Assembly: GCF_026686735.1 (NCBI RefSeq)
Contig: NZ_CP113432.1
Span: 2,841,001-2,905,000 of the forward strand
Length of the DNA: 64,000 nucleotides
Origin: Pseudomonas triclosanedens
GTDB lineage: Bacteria; Pseudomonadota; Gammaproteobacteria; Pseudomonadales; Pseudomonadaceae
Reading direction: 5' to 3'
Made by a program: the position numbers and the translations under genes. Below, in pieces: positions 7,887 to 16,323 of the stretch; position 1 is the stretch's first letter, and each line of letters starts with the position of its first letter. The notes beneath the pieces were generated by a model. The model worked only from the letters and a program-made list of their open reading frames with translations. It was not told where the DNA came from and did not search any database.

Positions 7887-8672
7887 TCAGCTGCGATACA
7901 GCACCGGCCGGCGCAGGTGCACATAGCTGTACCCCTCGCGCGCCAGGGCGATGCGCTGTGGGTCCAGCTCGGCCACCAGCAGTTCCTCGCCATGCCGGGC
8001 CTGGGTCAGCACCTGGCCATCCGGGGCGACGATGCTGCTCAGGCCGCAGTACTCGATTTCCCCCTCGCTGCCGATGTAGTTGGCGTAGGCGAGGAACACC
8101 TGGTTCTCATAGGCACGGGTCGGCACCAGTACCTGGGCGACGAATTCGTAGGGGCGCATGTTGGCGGTGGGCACCAGCACCAGGTCGGCGCCGCCCATCG
8201 CCAGGCTGCGCACGTTCTCGGGGAACTCCACGTCGAAGCAGATCAGCAGGCCGATCTTCCAGCCGTCCAGCTCGAATATGGCCGGTGGCTGGTCGGAGGC
8301 GCTGAACTGGCTGCGGTCGAGGTCGCCGTAGAGGTGGGTCTTGCGGTAGTTGGCGCGGCGTTCGCCCTGGCGGTCGATCAGTTGCACGCTGTTGAAGATG
8401 GCGTCGCCGTCACGCTCCGGGTAGCCGTAGAGGATGCCGAGCTTGTGCTCGCGGGCGATCTCGGCGATGCGCTGTGCGGACGGGCCGTCGCAGCCTTCCG
8501 CCAGTTCGGCGACGCGCTTTGCGCCGATGTTGTAGCCGGAGAGGTACATTTCAGGCAGGACCAGCAGGTCCGCGCCGTTCCGCACCGCCTGCTGTGCGGC
8601 CTGTTCCAGGCGGCGCAGGTTGCCGGCGACGTCGTCGGGGCCGGGTGGGCACTGGTAGAGGGCGAGGTACAT
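7887..8672 (-). CDS. davA: DavA, 5-aminopentanamidase (nitrilase superfamily)
   Basis: A 261-residue carbon-nitrogen hydrolase. The Glu-Lys-Cys triad is visible as E41 (LLVLPE), K111 (NYRKTHLYG) and C145 (LLICFDVEFPE). DavA converts 5-aminovaleramide to 5-aminovalerate and ammonia in the lysine delta-aminovalerate pathway. ATG at 8672 is chosen because GAAGGAGAATCCC precedes it; the frame is open further upstream without a good site. It follows davB on the same strand with a 103-bp gap containing a stem-loop. A nearby terminator closes the unit. The substrate is inferred from the davB neighbour. Confidence 0.88.
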   Translation of the reverse strand: MYLALYQCPPGPDDVAGNLRRLEQAAQQAVRNGADLLVLPEMYLSGYNIGAKRVAELAEGCDGPSAQRIAEIAREHKLGILYGYPERDGDAIFNSVQLIDRQGERRANYRKTHLYGDLDRSQFSASDQPPAIFELDGWKIGLLICFDVEFPENVRSLAMGGADLVLVPTANMRPYEFVAQVLVPTRAYENQVFLAYANYIGSEGEIEYCGLSSIVAPDGQVLTQARHGEELLVAELDPQRIALAREGYSYVHLRRPVLYRS

Positions 8673-8696
8673 GGGATTCTCCTTCGAAACGCGCAA

Positions 8697-8731
8697 GGCC
8701 GGGATCAGGCAGTGTGCACCCGATCCCGGCC
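8697..8731. other. Stem-loop between davB and davA
   Basis: Perfect 10-base arms GGCCGGGATC and GATCCCGGCC around a 15-base loop, with no T-run. It lies directly downstream of davB and may stabilise davB messenger or tune the davB:davA ratio. Confidence 0.55.
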
Positions 8732-8775
8732 CTGCGCGAGCCGCTGTCAAGTCATATGTCGGGCAATGGCGCGGA

Positions 8776-10458
8776 TCAGTCCGGCAGCACCATCGGGCCC
8801 AGCTCGGCGAAGCGGTCGCCGGGGCCGGGGTTCTCCGGATGGGTGGCGCCGCCGAAGTGCTTCATGATGCCCCACACGGCGTTGAGCGAGGTCTGCACCG
8901 CGCCCTCTACCCAGGCCGGGGTCCAGGACACATCGTCGCCGGCGATGAAGATGCCGCGCTGCTCGGCGGGCATGTCGTCCTGCATGAAGTGCGCGTACAT
9001 GCGCTGGTTGTAGCGGTAGTGGCCCGGCAGCGCGCCCTTGAAGGCGCCGAGGAAGTGCGGGTCGGCTTCCCAGGACACGGTGATCGGGTTGCCGATGATG
9101 TGGCTGGCGATGTCCACATTCGGGTAGACCTTCTTCAACGCATCCAGCGCAAGCTGCACGCGCTTTTCCACCGGGTGCGGGAGCATCTTCATGGCGTCGC
9201 TCATCCAGGAGTAGGACAGGCAGATCACCCCCGGCTTGTCGTCGCCGTTGTCGAACAGGTAGGTGCCGCGGGTCAGGCGGTCGGTGAGGGTCATGCTCAT
9301 CACGTCGCGGCCGGTCTGCGGGTCCTTGTCCTTCCAGAACGGCCGGTCGACCATCACGAAGGTCTTCGAGGACTGCATGTAGCGGGTGCGGTCCAGAGCC
9401 ATCCACATCTTCTGCGAGAACAGCGCTTCCTCGCACTCGATCTGCGTGGTCAGCAGCCAGGTCTGGCAGGTCGCCAGGACGGCGGCGTAGTGGCGGGTAT
9501 CGCCCCAGTAGTCGGTGACGGCGAAGCTGCCGTCGGCGGCGCGGGCGATCTTCTTCACGCCCGGGCGCGGCGCGCCGTTGTGCAGCGAGGCCAACGAAGT
9601 GCCGGCTGGCCAGTGCGCGCACTTCTCCGGCACGTGGCTCCAGATGCCGCGCGGCACCTGCTCGACGCCGCCCACGACCAGGTGCTGGTGGTCGTCGCAG
9701 TTGGTCATCACCACGCGGAAGATTTCCAGCATGGAGTTGGGGAAGTCCGAGTCCCAGCCGCCGGTGCCGAAGCCGACCTGGCCGAAGATTTCGCGGTGGC
9801 GGTAGGACAGGCGCGAGAAGGCTTTGGAGCTGGCGACGAAGTCGTAGAACGTGCGGTCGTCCCACTTCGGCACGAGTTCGTCCCACAGGGCCTTGAGCCT
9901 GGCCGTGTCGCGCTCGCGGATGGCGTCCTGGATCTCCGAGAAACGCGCTCCGTCTTCCAGGGCGTCGGCCCAGGCCTGGGCGACTTCGCGGAAGATTTCC
10001 GGCAGGTCGTCGATCTTCTCGGCGTAGTGGCTGGTGCCTTCCAGGTCGACCACGGTGCTGCCCGAGGCCGGGGTCAGCGGGTTGGGGAAGGGCTTGGTCT
10101 GCAGGCCGAGCTTGTCGACGTAGTGGTAGAAGGCGGTGCTGGACACCGGAAAGCGCATGCCGCCCAGCTCGGCGATGATCCCGTCGGCGCCTTCGAAGGT
10201 CTCCGAGCGCAGGCGGCCGCCCATCTTCGACGCCTCGTAGACCACGGGCTTCAAACCCAGCTTCATCAGCTCGTAGGCCGCCACCAGGCCGGAGATGCCG
10301 GCGCCGACGATGGCCACTTCCTGGCCGTGCTGCTCGGCAGGAATGCTGCCCAGGCCGGCGGGGTGCTCGATCCAGTCGTCGAAGGCGAAGGGGAAATCCG
10401 GGCCGAAGATGGTGACCGGTTTCTTGCCGGGGGTATGGGGGTGGCGGTTCTTGTGCAT
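8776..10458 (-). CDS. davB: DavB, L-lysine 2-monooxygenase (flavin amine oxidase family)
   Basis: A 560-residue FAD enzyme. The dinucleotide motif EVAIVGAGISGLVAAYE is near residue 50, GGRLRSETF follows, and the C-terminal FAD motif is IFIAGDDVSWTPAWVEGAVQ. Recalled Pseudomonas lysine monooxygenase matches it closely throughout (for example FGPDFPFAFDDW and GQVGFGTGGWDSDFPNS). It oxidatively decarboxylates L-lysine to 5-aminovaleramide, the substrate of DavA. Tryptophan 2-monooxygenase (IaaM) is the related alternative but matches less well. It is divergent from an Lrp/AsnC regulator, with a clean inverted repeat between them. Confidence 0.93.
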   Translation of the reverse strand: MHKNRHPHTPGKKPVTIFGPDFPFAFDDWIEHPAGLGSIPAEQHGQEVAIVGAGISGLVAAYELMKLGLKPVVYEASKMGGRLRSETFEGADGIIAELGGMRFPVSSTAFYHYVDKLGLQTKPFPNPLTPASGSTVVDLEGTSHYAEKIDDLPEIFREVAQAWADALEDGARFSEIQDAIRERDTARLKALWDELVPKWDDRTFYDFVASSKAFSRLSYRHREIFGQVGFGTGGWDSDFPNSMLEIFRVVMTNCDDHQHLVVGGVEQVPRGIWSHVPEKCAHWPAGTSLASLHNGAPRPGVKKIARAADGSFAVTDYWGDTRHYAAVLATCQTWLLTTQIECEEALFSQKMWMALDRTRYMQSSKTFVMVDRPFWKDKDPQTGRDVMSMTLTDRLTRGTYLFDNGDDKPGVICLSYSWMSDAMKMLPHPVEKRVQLALDALKKVYPNVDIASHIIGNPITVSWEADPHFLGAFKGALPGHYRYNQRMYAHFMQDDMPAEQRGIFIAGDDVSWTPAWVEGAVQTSLNAVWGIMKHFGGATHPENPGPGDRFAELGPMVLPD

Positions 10459-10626
10459 CGGAGGCGTCCTTCTTGTTCGGAATGCCGGCTTGTATCACCA
10501 GCTTGGCAAGGCTTTCGCGGCCTGCAGCGGCCAGTCGATGGGTGGCGCGCAGGCAAAGAAATGGCGAGCTGTGAGGGCTCGCCGTGGCGTTCACTATTGC
10601 AAAGGCTGTCGTTGAAATGAATCCTG

Positions 10627-10641
10627 CAATCTGCAAGATTG
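10627..10641. promoter_or_regulatory. Candidate Lrp/AsnC operator between davB and its divergent regulator
   Basis: CAATCT-GCA-AGATTG: perfect 6-base arms with a 3-base centre, 15 bp in all, the size expected of an Lrp/AsnC dimer site. It lies 32 bp before the regulator start and 169 bp before davB. A TTGCAAAGG half-like sequence lies about 30 bp away on the davB side. Confidence 0.55.
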
Positions 10642-10672
10642 GCGAGAGCTTTCAGGCAGATTGACCAATACG

Positions 10673-11110
10673 ATGAGCAATATGACGAAAAACGCCGACG
10701 CGGCGCTGTTGAACCTGCTGCGCGCCAACGCCCGCGAGTCGATCTCCGAGCTGGCGCGCAAGCTCGGCGTATCGCGCTCCACGGTGCAGAGCCGCATCGA
10801 GCGGCTGGAGCAGCAGGGCGTCATCAGCGGTTATTCGGTCAAGGTGTCGGACAGCTACGCGCAGTCGCTGGTGCGCGCCCACGTGCTGGTGACGGCGCTG
10901 CCCAAGCTGTCGCACCAGGTGGTGCAGGCGCTGGAGAAGATCGCCGAGGTGAAGACGTTGCATTCGGTGAGCGGCAACTTCGACATGATCGTGATCGTCG
11001 AGGCGCTGTCGATCCGCGACCTGGACGCGGTGCTGGATCGCATCGGCGCGCTGGATGGTGTGGAACGGACCATGTCCTCGATCATCCTGTCGACGCGAAT
11101 CGATCGCTGA
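10673..11110 (+). CDS. Lrp/AsnC-family regulator, probably of davBA
   Basis: About 145 residues. The N-terminal winged helix-turn-helix has ARESISELARKLGVSRSTVQSRIERLEQQGVI in two parts, and the C-terminal RAM/AsnC ligand domain has VRAHVLVTALP and VSGNFDMIVIVEA. Such proteins sense amino acids and control nearby genes. Its divergent position from davB makes L-lysine or a related compound the likely effector (inference). Start is uncertain: TTG 10661, ATG 10673 and ATG 10682 are all in frame and none has a strong ribosome site. Confidence 0.85.
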   Translation: MSNMTKNADAALLNLLRANARESISELARKLGVSRSTVQSRIERLEQQGVISGYSVKVSDSYAQSLVRAHVLVTALPKLSHQVVQALEKIAEVKTLHSVSGNFDMIVIVEALSIRDLDAVLDRIGALDGVERTMSSIILSTRIDR

Positions 11111-11256
11111 CGAGCGCTGTCGGGCCTGTTGGGAGCATGGTTGATTCGGCTCCATTGGTCTGTCGATATTGTCCGCAATTGGCTATTCGAACCTCCGGGC
11201 GGCGACGCTAACGTATCGCCATTCCCGCAAGTACGGCGGGCCCACTGGAGATGAAC

Positions 11257-11691
11257 ATGAGTGCACGTATCGAATGGCCCAAGGCCTCCCCCGATGCCTA
11301 CAAGGCTATGCTCGGCCTGGAGCAGGCGCTGGAAAAGTCCGGCCTGGAACACTCGCTGCTGGAACTGGTACGCCTGCGCGCTTCGCAGATCAATGGCTGC
11401 GCCTATTGCGTGAACATGCACGCCAATGATGCCCGTAAGGCTGGCGAAACCGAGGCGCGCTTGCAGACCCTGAGCGTCTGGCGCGAGACCCGTTTCTTCA
11501 CCGAACGCGAGCGCGCCGCGCTGGCCTGGGTGGAAAGTCTTACGCTGCTGGCCGAGAAGCACGCGCCGCACGATCAGTTCGAAGCGCTGCGCGAGCAGTT
11601 CAGCGAGGCGGAGATCGTCAACCTGACCCTGGCGATCGCCACCATCAATGCCTGGAACCGTTTCGGCGTGGGCATGGCGATGGTGCCCTGA
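11257..11691 (+). CDS. AhpD-like / carboxymuconolactone-decarboxylase-family protein
   Basis: A 144-residue helical protein with the AhpD redox motif C48-A-Y-C51-V-N-M-H55 after the conserved LVRLRASQING segment. Members reduce peroxides or act as disulfide reductases. ATG 11257 is preferred over 11251 because GGAG then sits 6 bp upstream. It stands alone between the Lrp gene and a repeat region. Single-gene members of this family are common in Pseudomonas and their substrates are mostly unknown. Confidence 0.85.
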   Translation: MSARIEWPKASPDAYKAMLGLEQALEKSGLEHSLLELVRLRASQINGCAYCVNMHANDARKAGETEARLQTLSVWRETRFFTERERAALAWVESLTLLAEKHAPHDQFEALREQFSEAEIVNLTLAIATINAWNRFGVGMAMVP

Positions 11692-11712
11692 GCGGCGCAA
11701 TGCACTGAAGAG

Positions 11713-11733
11713 GGCGCCGGTTGGCGCCTTTTT
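11713..11733 (+). terminator. Intrinsic terminator after the AhpD-like gene
   Basis: GGCGCC, GGTT loop, GGCGCC, then TTTTTCG. Confidence 0.75.
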
Positions 11734-11772
11734 CGTTTGTGACACCCATCATCCCTGGGCGGGTGATGCGCG

Positions 11773-12021
11773 ATGGGTATCGCTGCGCTCCACCCATCCT
11801 ACGAAGTGCCAAGGAGTTGCGCCTTTGGGGGCGTGCCGGTGTCACCTCGCAGGAGCGGGTCTTGTTCGCGGCTGTCTTTGCATCTGAGCCAATCGCGGAT
11901 CGAATCCACACCTGCGAAGGCAACGTCTGCCAAAGTTGAAGTCAGCCGTAGGATGGGTGGAGCTTGCGATACCCATCAGCCCAGGTTGGGTGTCTCAGCG
12001 CTCCACCCAACCTACGAAGTG
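11773..12021. repeat. Dispersed repeat elements, inverted pair
   Basis: A unit at 11773-11802 (ATGGGTATCGCTGCGCTCC then ACCCATCCTAC) has an inverted partner at 11948-11976. A related unit ends at 12014. Both direct units are followed by GAAGTGCC. The 11773-11802 sequence is identical over 30 bp to 44155-44184. The rest of this 370-bp gap shows no convincing gene. Confidence 0.75.
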
Positions 12022-12061
12022 CCCTTGCTGCAGGCGGAGCGTGTGGTCGCATGAGGCATGT

Positions 12062-13156
12062 TCAGCGCTTGTAGAGGATCACCGCCGCGCGCAGCTTGCT
12101 TCGTCCGAAGCGGCTCATCTGCTCGAACTCGCCGTGGTTCACCGGGATGTGCTGGCAGTCCAGCGGTTCGCGGTGCTGGCTGTGGTCGACGTCCGGGTCG
12201 TGGAGGTAGACGAAGTCTTCGTCGCAATCGGTGACTACCACCCAGTGCGGCGCCTTGGAGCGGGTCAGGCGGTAGCTGCTGATGAGTACCAGCGGCTGCC
12301 CTCCGGCCTCCAGAGCGCTATCGATATCCAGTTGGTTGACCAGCAACTGCTGCACATGGCTCTGCGCCAGTTCGGCCGCGAAGTCGTCGTGCACCAGGCG
12401 CATCACTTCGCGTTTTTCGTCGCTGCGCACGCCGTCCAGGAACAGCGGGCCATCCTCCGACAGTTGCAGTTGCACGCGAAAGCCACGCCGCCAGGCTGCA
12501 AGCGCCAGGCCCTGGGGGCTGCATCCGCCGTGTCCGGCAGTCATGTAGATGGTGGTGGCCTCGCGCCAAAGGCGTAGTTCTTCGCGGCGCTCCAGTATGC
12601 GCTCAGGCTCCAGTGCGCCCATCGCCATCAGCAGGCAGGACGGACCGCAGGTGAACTCGGTGGTCTGGCGGTAGTAGGGGACGTGCCGGGGAGCGCGGTC
12701 GCTGATCTGGCGGATCCGCTTTTGCAGGCGCAACGCCTCGCTGTGGTCCTCGTAGTAGTCGCGTACCGTGGCGAAGGGGCGATAGCCGTTGCGCTGGTAG
12801 AGGGCGATGGCGCCACGATTGTCCGGCCGCACTTCCAGACGCATGTAGGCGCACTCGTTGTCGATGGCTTGCGCTTCGGCCTGGTCGAGAAGCTTCTGTC
12901 CGAGGCCGATGCCGCGGGCGCGTTCTTCCACGGCGATGGAGTACAGGCGGGCCAGCGAGGTGCCCTGGTGGAACAGCACGAGGGCGTAGCCCAGCAGGTT
13001 ACCGTCGGCTTCGGCGACGAGCAGCGAGGCGTGGGCGCGGCTGATCATCCACTGGAAGTTGCGCCGCGACAGGCGATCATGCTCGAAACAGCGCTTTTCC
13101 AGTTCGACCAGGGCGTTGAGATCGTCGGCGGAGGCGGCGCGGAATCGAAGGTTCAT
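12062..13156 (-). CDS. GNAT acetyltransferase - C39-like peptidase fusion
   Basis: A 364-residue two-domain protein. Residues 1-150 are a RimI-like N-acetyltransferase with the acetyl-CoA loop ERARGIGLGQKLL (78-90) and IALYQRNGY. Residues 155-364 are a papain-like C39 domain with C170 (TEFTCGPS), H304 (APHWVVV) and D320 (YLHDPD) as the apparent triad. It is divergent from a RimK-like ATP-grasp ligase across 152 bp. Gene neighbourhoods pairing this fusion with an ATP-grasp ligase have been predicted computationally to make or modify peptides. No substrate is known to me. No signal peptide is seen, so it is probably cytoplasmic. Confidence 0.88.
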   Translation of the reverse strand: MNLRFRAASADDLNALVELEKRCFEHDRLSRRNFQWMISRAHASLLVAEADGNLLGYALVLFHQGTSLARLYSIAVEERARGIGLGQKLLDQAEAQAIDNECAYMRLEVRPDNRGAIALYQRNGYRPFATVRDYYEDHSEALRLQKRIRQISDRAPRHVPYYRQTTEFTCGPSCLLMAMGALEPERILERREELRLWREATTIYMTAGHGGCSPQGLALAAWRRGFRVQLQLSEDGPLFLDGVRSDEKREVMRLVHDDFAAELAQSHVQQLLVNQLDIDSALEAGGQPLVLISSYRLTRSKAPHWVVVTDCDEDFVYLHDPDVDHSQHREPLDCQHIPVNHGEFEQMSRFGRSKLRAAVILYKR

Positions 13157-13308
13157 ACCGGTAAGGTTTCTTTAATCTGGATGGCGCAGGTTGATTCCAT
13201 GCGGGCCGCGAACGGGTGCCCGGGCTCGCGGTCGAAGGAGCAGTCATCCGAGTATTGTCCCTGGCGGCAGGCGCGGCAAGCACGTGGTCGCGGGCCTTTG
13301 GAGGTGTC

Positions 13309-14799
13309 GTGAGCAAGCTGTTCATCATCGTGGAACGCAAGGAAGACTGGGCCTCTTACTACCCCAGCGACGATGTGGTCACCGCCCAGGAGTACCTGGA
13401 AATGCCCATTGACGACGACAACGGCAAGCGCGTGCAGGTCATCAACCTGTGCCGCAACTACCGCTATCTGGGCCACGGCTACTACTGTTCGCTGCTGGCC
13501 GAGGCGCGCGGGCACAAGGTCATTCCATCGGTGCGCAGCATCAGCGAGCTGGCGAAGAAGTCACTCTATAGCCTGGCGCTGGAAGACCTGGAGAAGACCC
13601 TCGACAAGGCGCTTGCCGACCACCCCTACGGCAGTACCGACGGCTTCACGCTGACGCTGTATTTCGGACGCACCGAGATCGAGCCGCTGCAGGACCTGGC
13701 GCGCCAGTTGTTCGAGGCGTTTCCCTGCCCGATGCTGCTGGTGGAGTTTCGCCGTGCGCGCGGCTGGCATATCGAAGGGGTGAAGCCGGGCAACATCCAC
13801 AAGCTGCGCGAAGACCAGGAAGATCTGTTCGCCAGCGCGCTGGACAGCTTCAGCCGGCAGATCTGGCGCAAGCCGCGTTCGCGCCGCCAGTACCGCTATG
13901 ACCTGGCGATCCTGCACGATCCGGCGGAAGCCTTCCCGCCATCGGACCGCAAGGCGCTGAAGAATTTCATCCGTGTCGGCCGCAGCCTAGGCATCGACGT
14001 CGAGCTGATCGAGAAGAAGGACTACTCGCGGCTGGCCGAGTACGACGCGCTGCTGATCCGCGAGACCACCAGTGTCAGCGACCATACCTATCGCTTTGCC
14101 AAGAAGGCCGAGAGCGAAGGGCTGGTGGTGATGGACGACCCGGTGTCGATCCTGCGTTGCACCAACAAGGTCTATCTGGCGGACCTGTTGCGCAGCCACA
14201 AGCTGGGCATGCCGGCCACCGAGATTCTGTACAAGGACAATCCGCAGGAGCTGGAGAGAGTCGGCGAGCGGTTGGGCTTTCCGCTGGTGTTGAAGATTCC
14301 CGACGGCAGCTTCTCCCGCGGGGTGATCAAGGTGTCCGACCAGGCTGAGCTGCTCAAGGCCAGCGCCGAGCTGTTCGAGCGCTCGGTGCTGTTGCTGGCC
14401 CAGGAGTTCTTCTACACCGAGTATGACTGGCGGATCGGCGTGCTCAACCAGAAGCCGATCTTCGCCTGCCAGTACTTCATGTCCAAGGGGCACTGGCAGA
14501 TCTACGACCATAGCCCGGACGCCGCGGAGCTGAGCGGCGATTTCCGTACCCTGGCGGTCCACGAGGCGCCGCGCAAGGTCGTGGAGCTGGCGGTGAAGAC
14601 CGCCAATCTGATCGGCGACGGACTGTATGGCGTGGACCTGAAGCAGTCTGGCGACCGTGTCGTGGTGATCGAGGTGAACGACAACCCGAACATCGACTGT
14701 GGAGTGGAGGATGTGTACCTCGGCGACGACCTCTACAAGCTGGTGCTCGAAGAATTCGTGAGGCGCCTGGAAGTCAAGCGGCGGGGCCGTGGCTGGTGA
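13309..14799 (+). CDS. RimK-like ATP-grasp ligase with N-terminal RLAN-type domain
   Basis: A 496-residue protein. The first ~190 residues (MSKLFIIVERKEDWASYYP onward, with INLCRNYRYLGHGYYCSLLAEA) match the N-terminal domain found before some RimK-like ligases. Residues ~200-496 form the RimK/ATP-grasp part, with LVLKIPDGSFSRGV for nucleotide binding and VVIEVNDNPNID for metal binding. It probably joins an amino acid to a carboxylate. GTG 13309 is chosen because GGAG is 6 bp upstream; the frame is open to 13216. It is divergent from the GNAT-C39 fusion, its likely functional partner. Confidence 0.87.
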   Translation: MSKLFIIVERKEDWASYYPSDDVVTAQEYLEMPIDDDNGKRVQVINLCRNYRYLGHGYYCSLLAEARGHKVIPSVRSISELAKKSLYSLALEDLEKTLDKALADHPYGSTDGFTLTLYFGRTEIEPLQDLARQLFEAFPCPMLLVEFRRARGWHIEGVKPGNIHKLREDQEDLFASALDSFSRQIWRKPRSRRQYRYDLAILHDPAEAFPPSDRKALKNFIRVGRSLGIDVELIEKKDYSRLAEYDALLIRETTSVSDHTYRFAKKAESEGLVVMDDPVSILRCTNKVYLADLLRSHKLGMPATEILYKDNPQELERVGERLGFPLVLKIPDGSFSRGVIKVSDQAELLKASAELFERSVLLLAQEFFYTEYDWRIGVLNQKPIFACQYFMSKGHWQIYDHSPDAAELSGDFRTLAVHEAPRKVVELAVKTANLIGDGLYGVDLKQSGDRVVVIEVNDNPNIDCGVEDVYLGDDLYKLVLEEFVRRLEVKRRGRGW

Positions 14800-14930
14800 G
14801 ATTTTTTCGGCATTGATGCTATAGAAAAACGGTCAATGGGGTGTGTCAAGATATTGCTAGCTTTACAAACTGGAGCGCCAAACAACTGTTTTTTAACGTT
14901 TTTCAAAATAATGGCGCCAAGGAAGGGAGC

Positions 14931-16265
14931 ATGCTCGAGGCAGCCTCGAATCTTCGTCGCTTGCTGGTGGTGGATCCATGTGATGACTGCCGGCGGTTAT
15001 TACCCGGACTCCGGGCAGCAGGGTGGGAGGTAGACAGTTGCGAGCTGGATCTTGCCGGCGAGCGCAGCTGTGACGTCGGTTTATTGCGCCTGCAACCCGA
15101 GCATCTGGATCGGCCGGAATCGGTCAAGGAACTCATCAGCCGCAGCGGCACCGAGTGGATAGCGGTGCTCAGCCCTGAGGTGTTGCCCATCCATGAGGTG
15201 GGTGATTTCGTCAGCGAATGGTTCTTTGACTTTCATACCTTGCCGTTCGACGTGGCGCGGGTGCAGGTCACCCTCGGCCGCGCCTTCGGCATGGCGCGCC
15301 TGCGCGGACGCGGCAGCACGCACAGCGAGGAGCGGCAGCACGAGCTGCTCGGCGAGAGCCGTGACGTCCGCGAGCTGCGCAAGTTGCTGGCGAAGTTCGC
15401 GCCGACCGAGTCGCCTGTGCTGATCCGCGGCGAGAGCGGTACCGGCAAGGAGCTGGTGGCGCGCACGCTGCATCGCCAGTCGCGGCGAGCGGTGCGGCCG
15501 TTCGTGGCGATCAACTGCGGGGCGATCCCGGAAAACCTGATCCAGTCGGAGCTGTTCGGCCACGAGAAGGGCGCATTCACCGGCGCGCACCAGCGCAAGA
15601 TCGGCCGATTCGAGCAGGCCAACGGCGGCACGCTGTTCCTCGACGAGGTCGGCGATCTGCCTCTGGAGCTGCAGGCCAACCTGCTGCGCGTGTTGCAGGA
15701 GAAACAGATCGAGCGGGTCGGTGGCAGCCAGCCGATCGATGTGGACGTGCGAGTGCTGGCAGCGACGCATGTAGACCTGGAGGCGGCGATTCGCGCGGGT
15801 ACCTTCCGCGAGGATCTCTACTATCGGCTCAATGTCCTGCAGGTCTCCACTTCACCGCTGCGTGAGCGCAACGGAGACCTGGCATTGCTGGCCAATCATT
15901 TTTCCCACCTCTACAGCGTCGAGACCGGACGCCGGCCGAGGCGCTTCAGTGACGATGCGCTGGCAGCGATGGCAGAGCATTCCTGGCCGGGCAACGTGCG
16001 CGAGCTGGCCAACCGGGTGCGTCGCGGCCTGGTGCTGGCGGAGGGGCGGCAGATCGAGGCACGGGACCTGGGGCTGGAGCGGGAGAAGGGCAGGCATCCG
16101 CACCTGCCGCTGGTGACGCTGGAGGAGTACAAGCTCGGCGCCGAGCGCCAGGCGATGTGCGATGCGCTGGCGCGGCATGGCGATAACCTCAGTGTGGCGG
16201 CACGCATGCTGGGGATTTCCCGCCCGACCTTCTACCGTTTGCTGCACAAGCACCAGTTGCGTTGA
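14931..16265 (+). CDS. Sigma-54 enhancer-binding protein next to the fap operon
   Basis: A 444-residue activator. The N-terminal ~125 residues resemble a receiver fold without the acidic phosphorylation pocket, as in VpsR-like regulators. The AAA+ domain has Walker A GESGTGKE (167-174), GAFTGA (214-219) and Walker [12 protein letters not shown]. The C-terminal Fis-type helix-turn-helix is [22 protein letters not shown] 14931 follows GGAAGGGAGC. It faces fapF convergently. As fapA has a good sigma-54 promoter, this protein is the natural candidate activator (inference). The absent phosphoacceptor suggests control by ligand, for example cyclic di-GMP, or by level. Confidence 0.9.
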   Translation: MLEAASNLRRLLVVDPCDDCRRLLPGLRAAGWEVDSCELDLAGERSCDVGLLRLQPEHLDRPESVKELISRSGTEWIAVLSPEVLPIHEVGDFVSEWFFDFHTLPFDVARVQVTLGRAFGMARLRGRGSTHSEERQHELLGESRDVRELRKLLAKFAPTESPVLIRGESGTGKELVARTLHRQSRRAVRPFVAINCGAIPENLIQSELFGHEKGAFTGAHQRKIGRFEQANGGTLFLDEVGDLPLELQANLLRVLQEKQIERVGGSQPIDVDVRVLAATHVDLEAAIRAGTFREDLYYRLNVLQVSTSPLRERNGDLALLANHFSHLYSVETGRRPRRFSDDALAAMAEHSWPGNVRELANRVRRGLVLAEGRQIEARDLGLEREKGRHPHLPLVTLEEYKLGAERQAMCDALARHGDNLSVAARMLGISRPTFYRLLHKHQLR

Positions 16266-16283
16266 GCCTGGCTCCGGGAACGA

Positions 16284-16311
16284 CGAAAAGGCCCCTCGCG
16301 GGGCCTTTTCG
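16284..16311. terminator. Bidirectional terminator between the enhancer-binding gene and fapF
   Basis: CGAAAAGGCCCC, TCGC loop, GGGGCCTTTTCG: a 12-base perfect stem with A and T tails on both sides. Confidence 0.85.
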
Positions 16312-16323
16312 TTTGTGGCGAGA

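Noticed and set aside
8776-10458. davB as tryptophan 2-monooxygenase (IaaM), which would make indole-3-acetate beside an iac cluster
   Set aside because: Tempting, but recalled lysine monooxygenase sequences match much better, and the davA-type amidase next to it fits the lysine pathway.
8671-10620. 649-codon plus-strand frame opposite davB
   Set aside because: Shadow of davB, which matches a known enzyme over its whole length.
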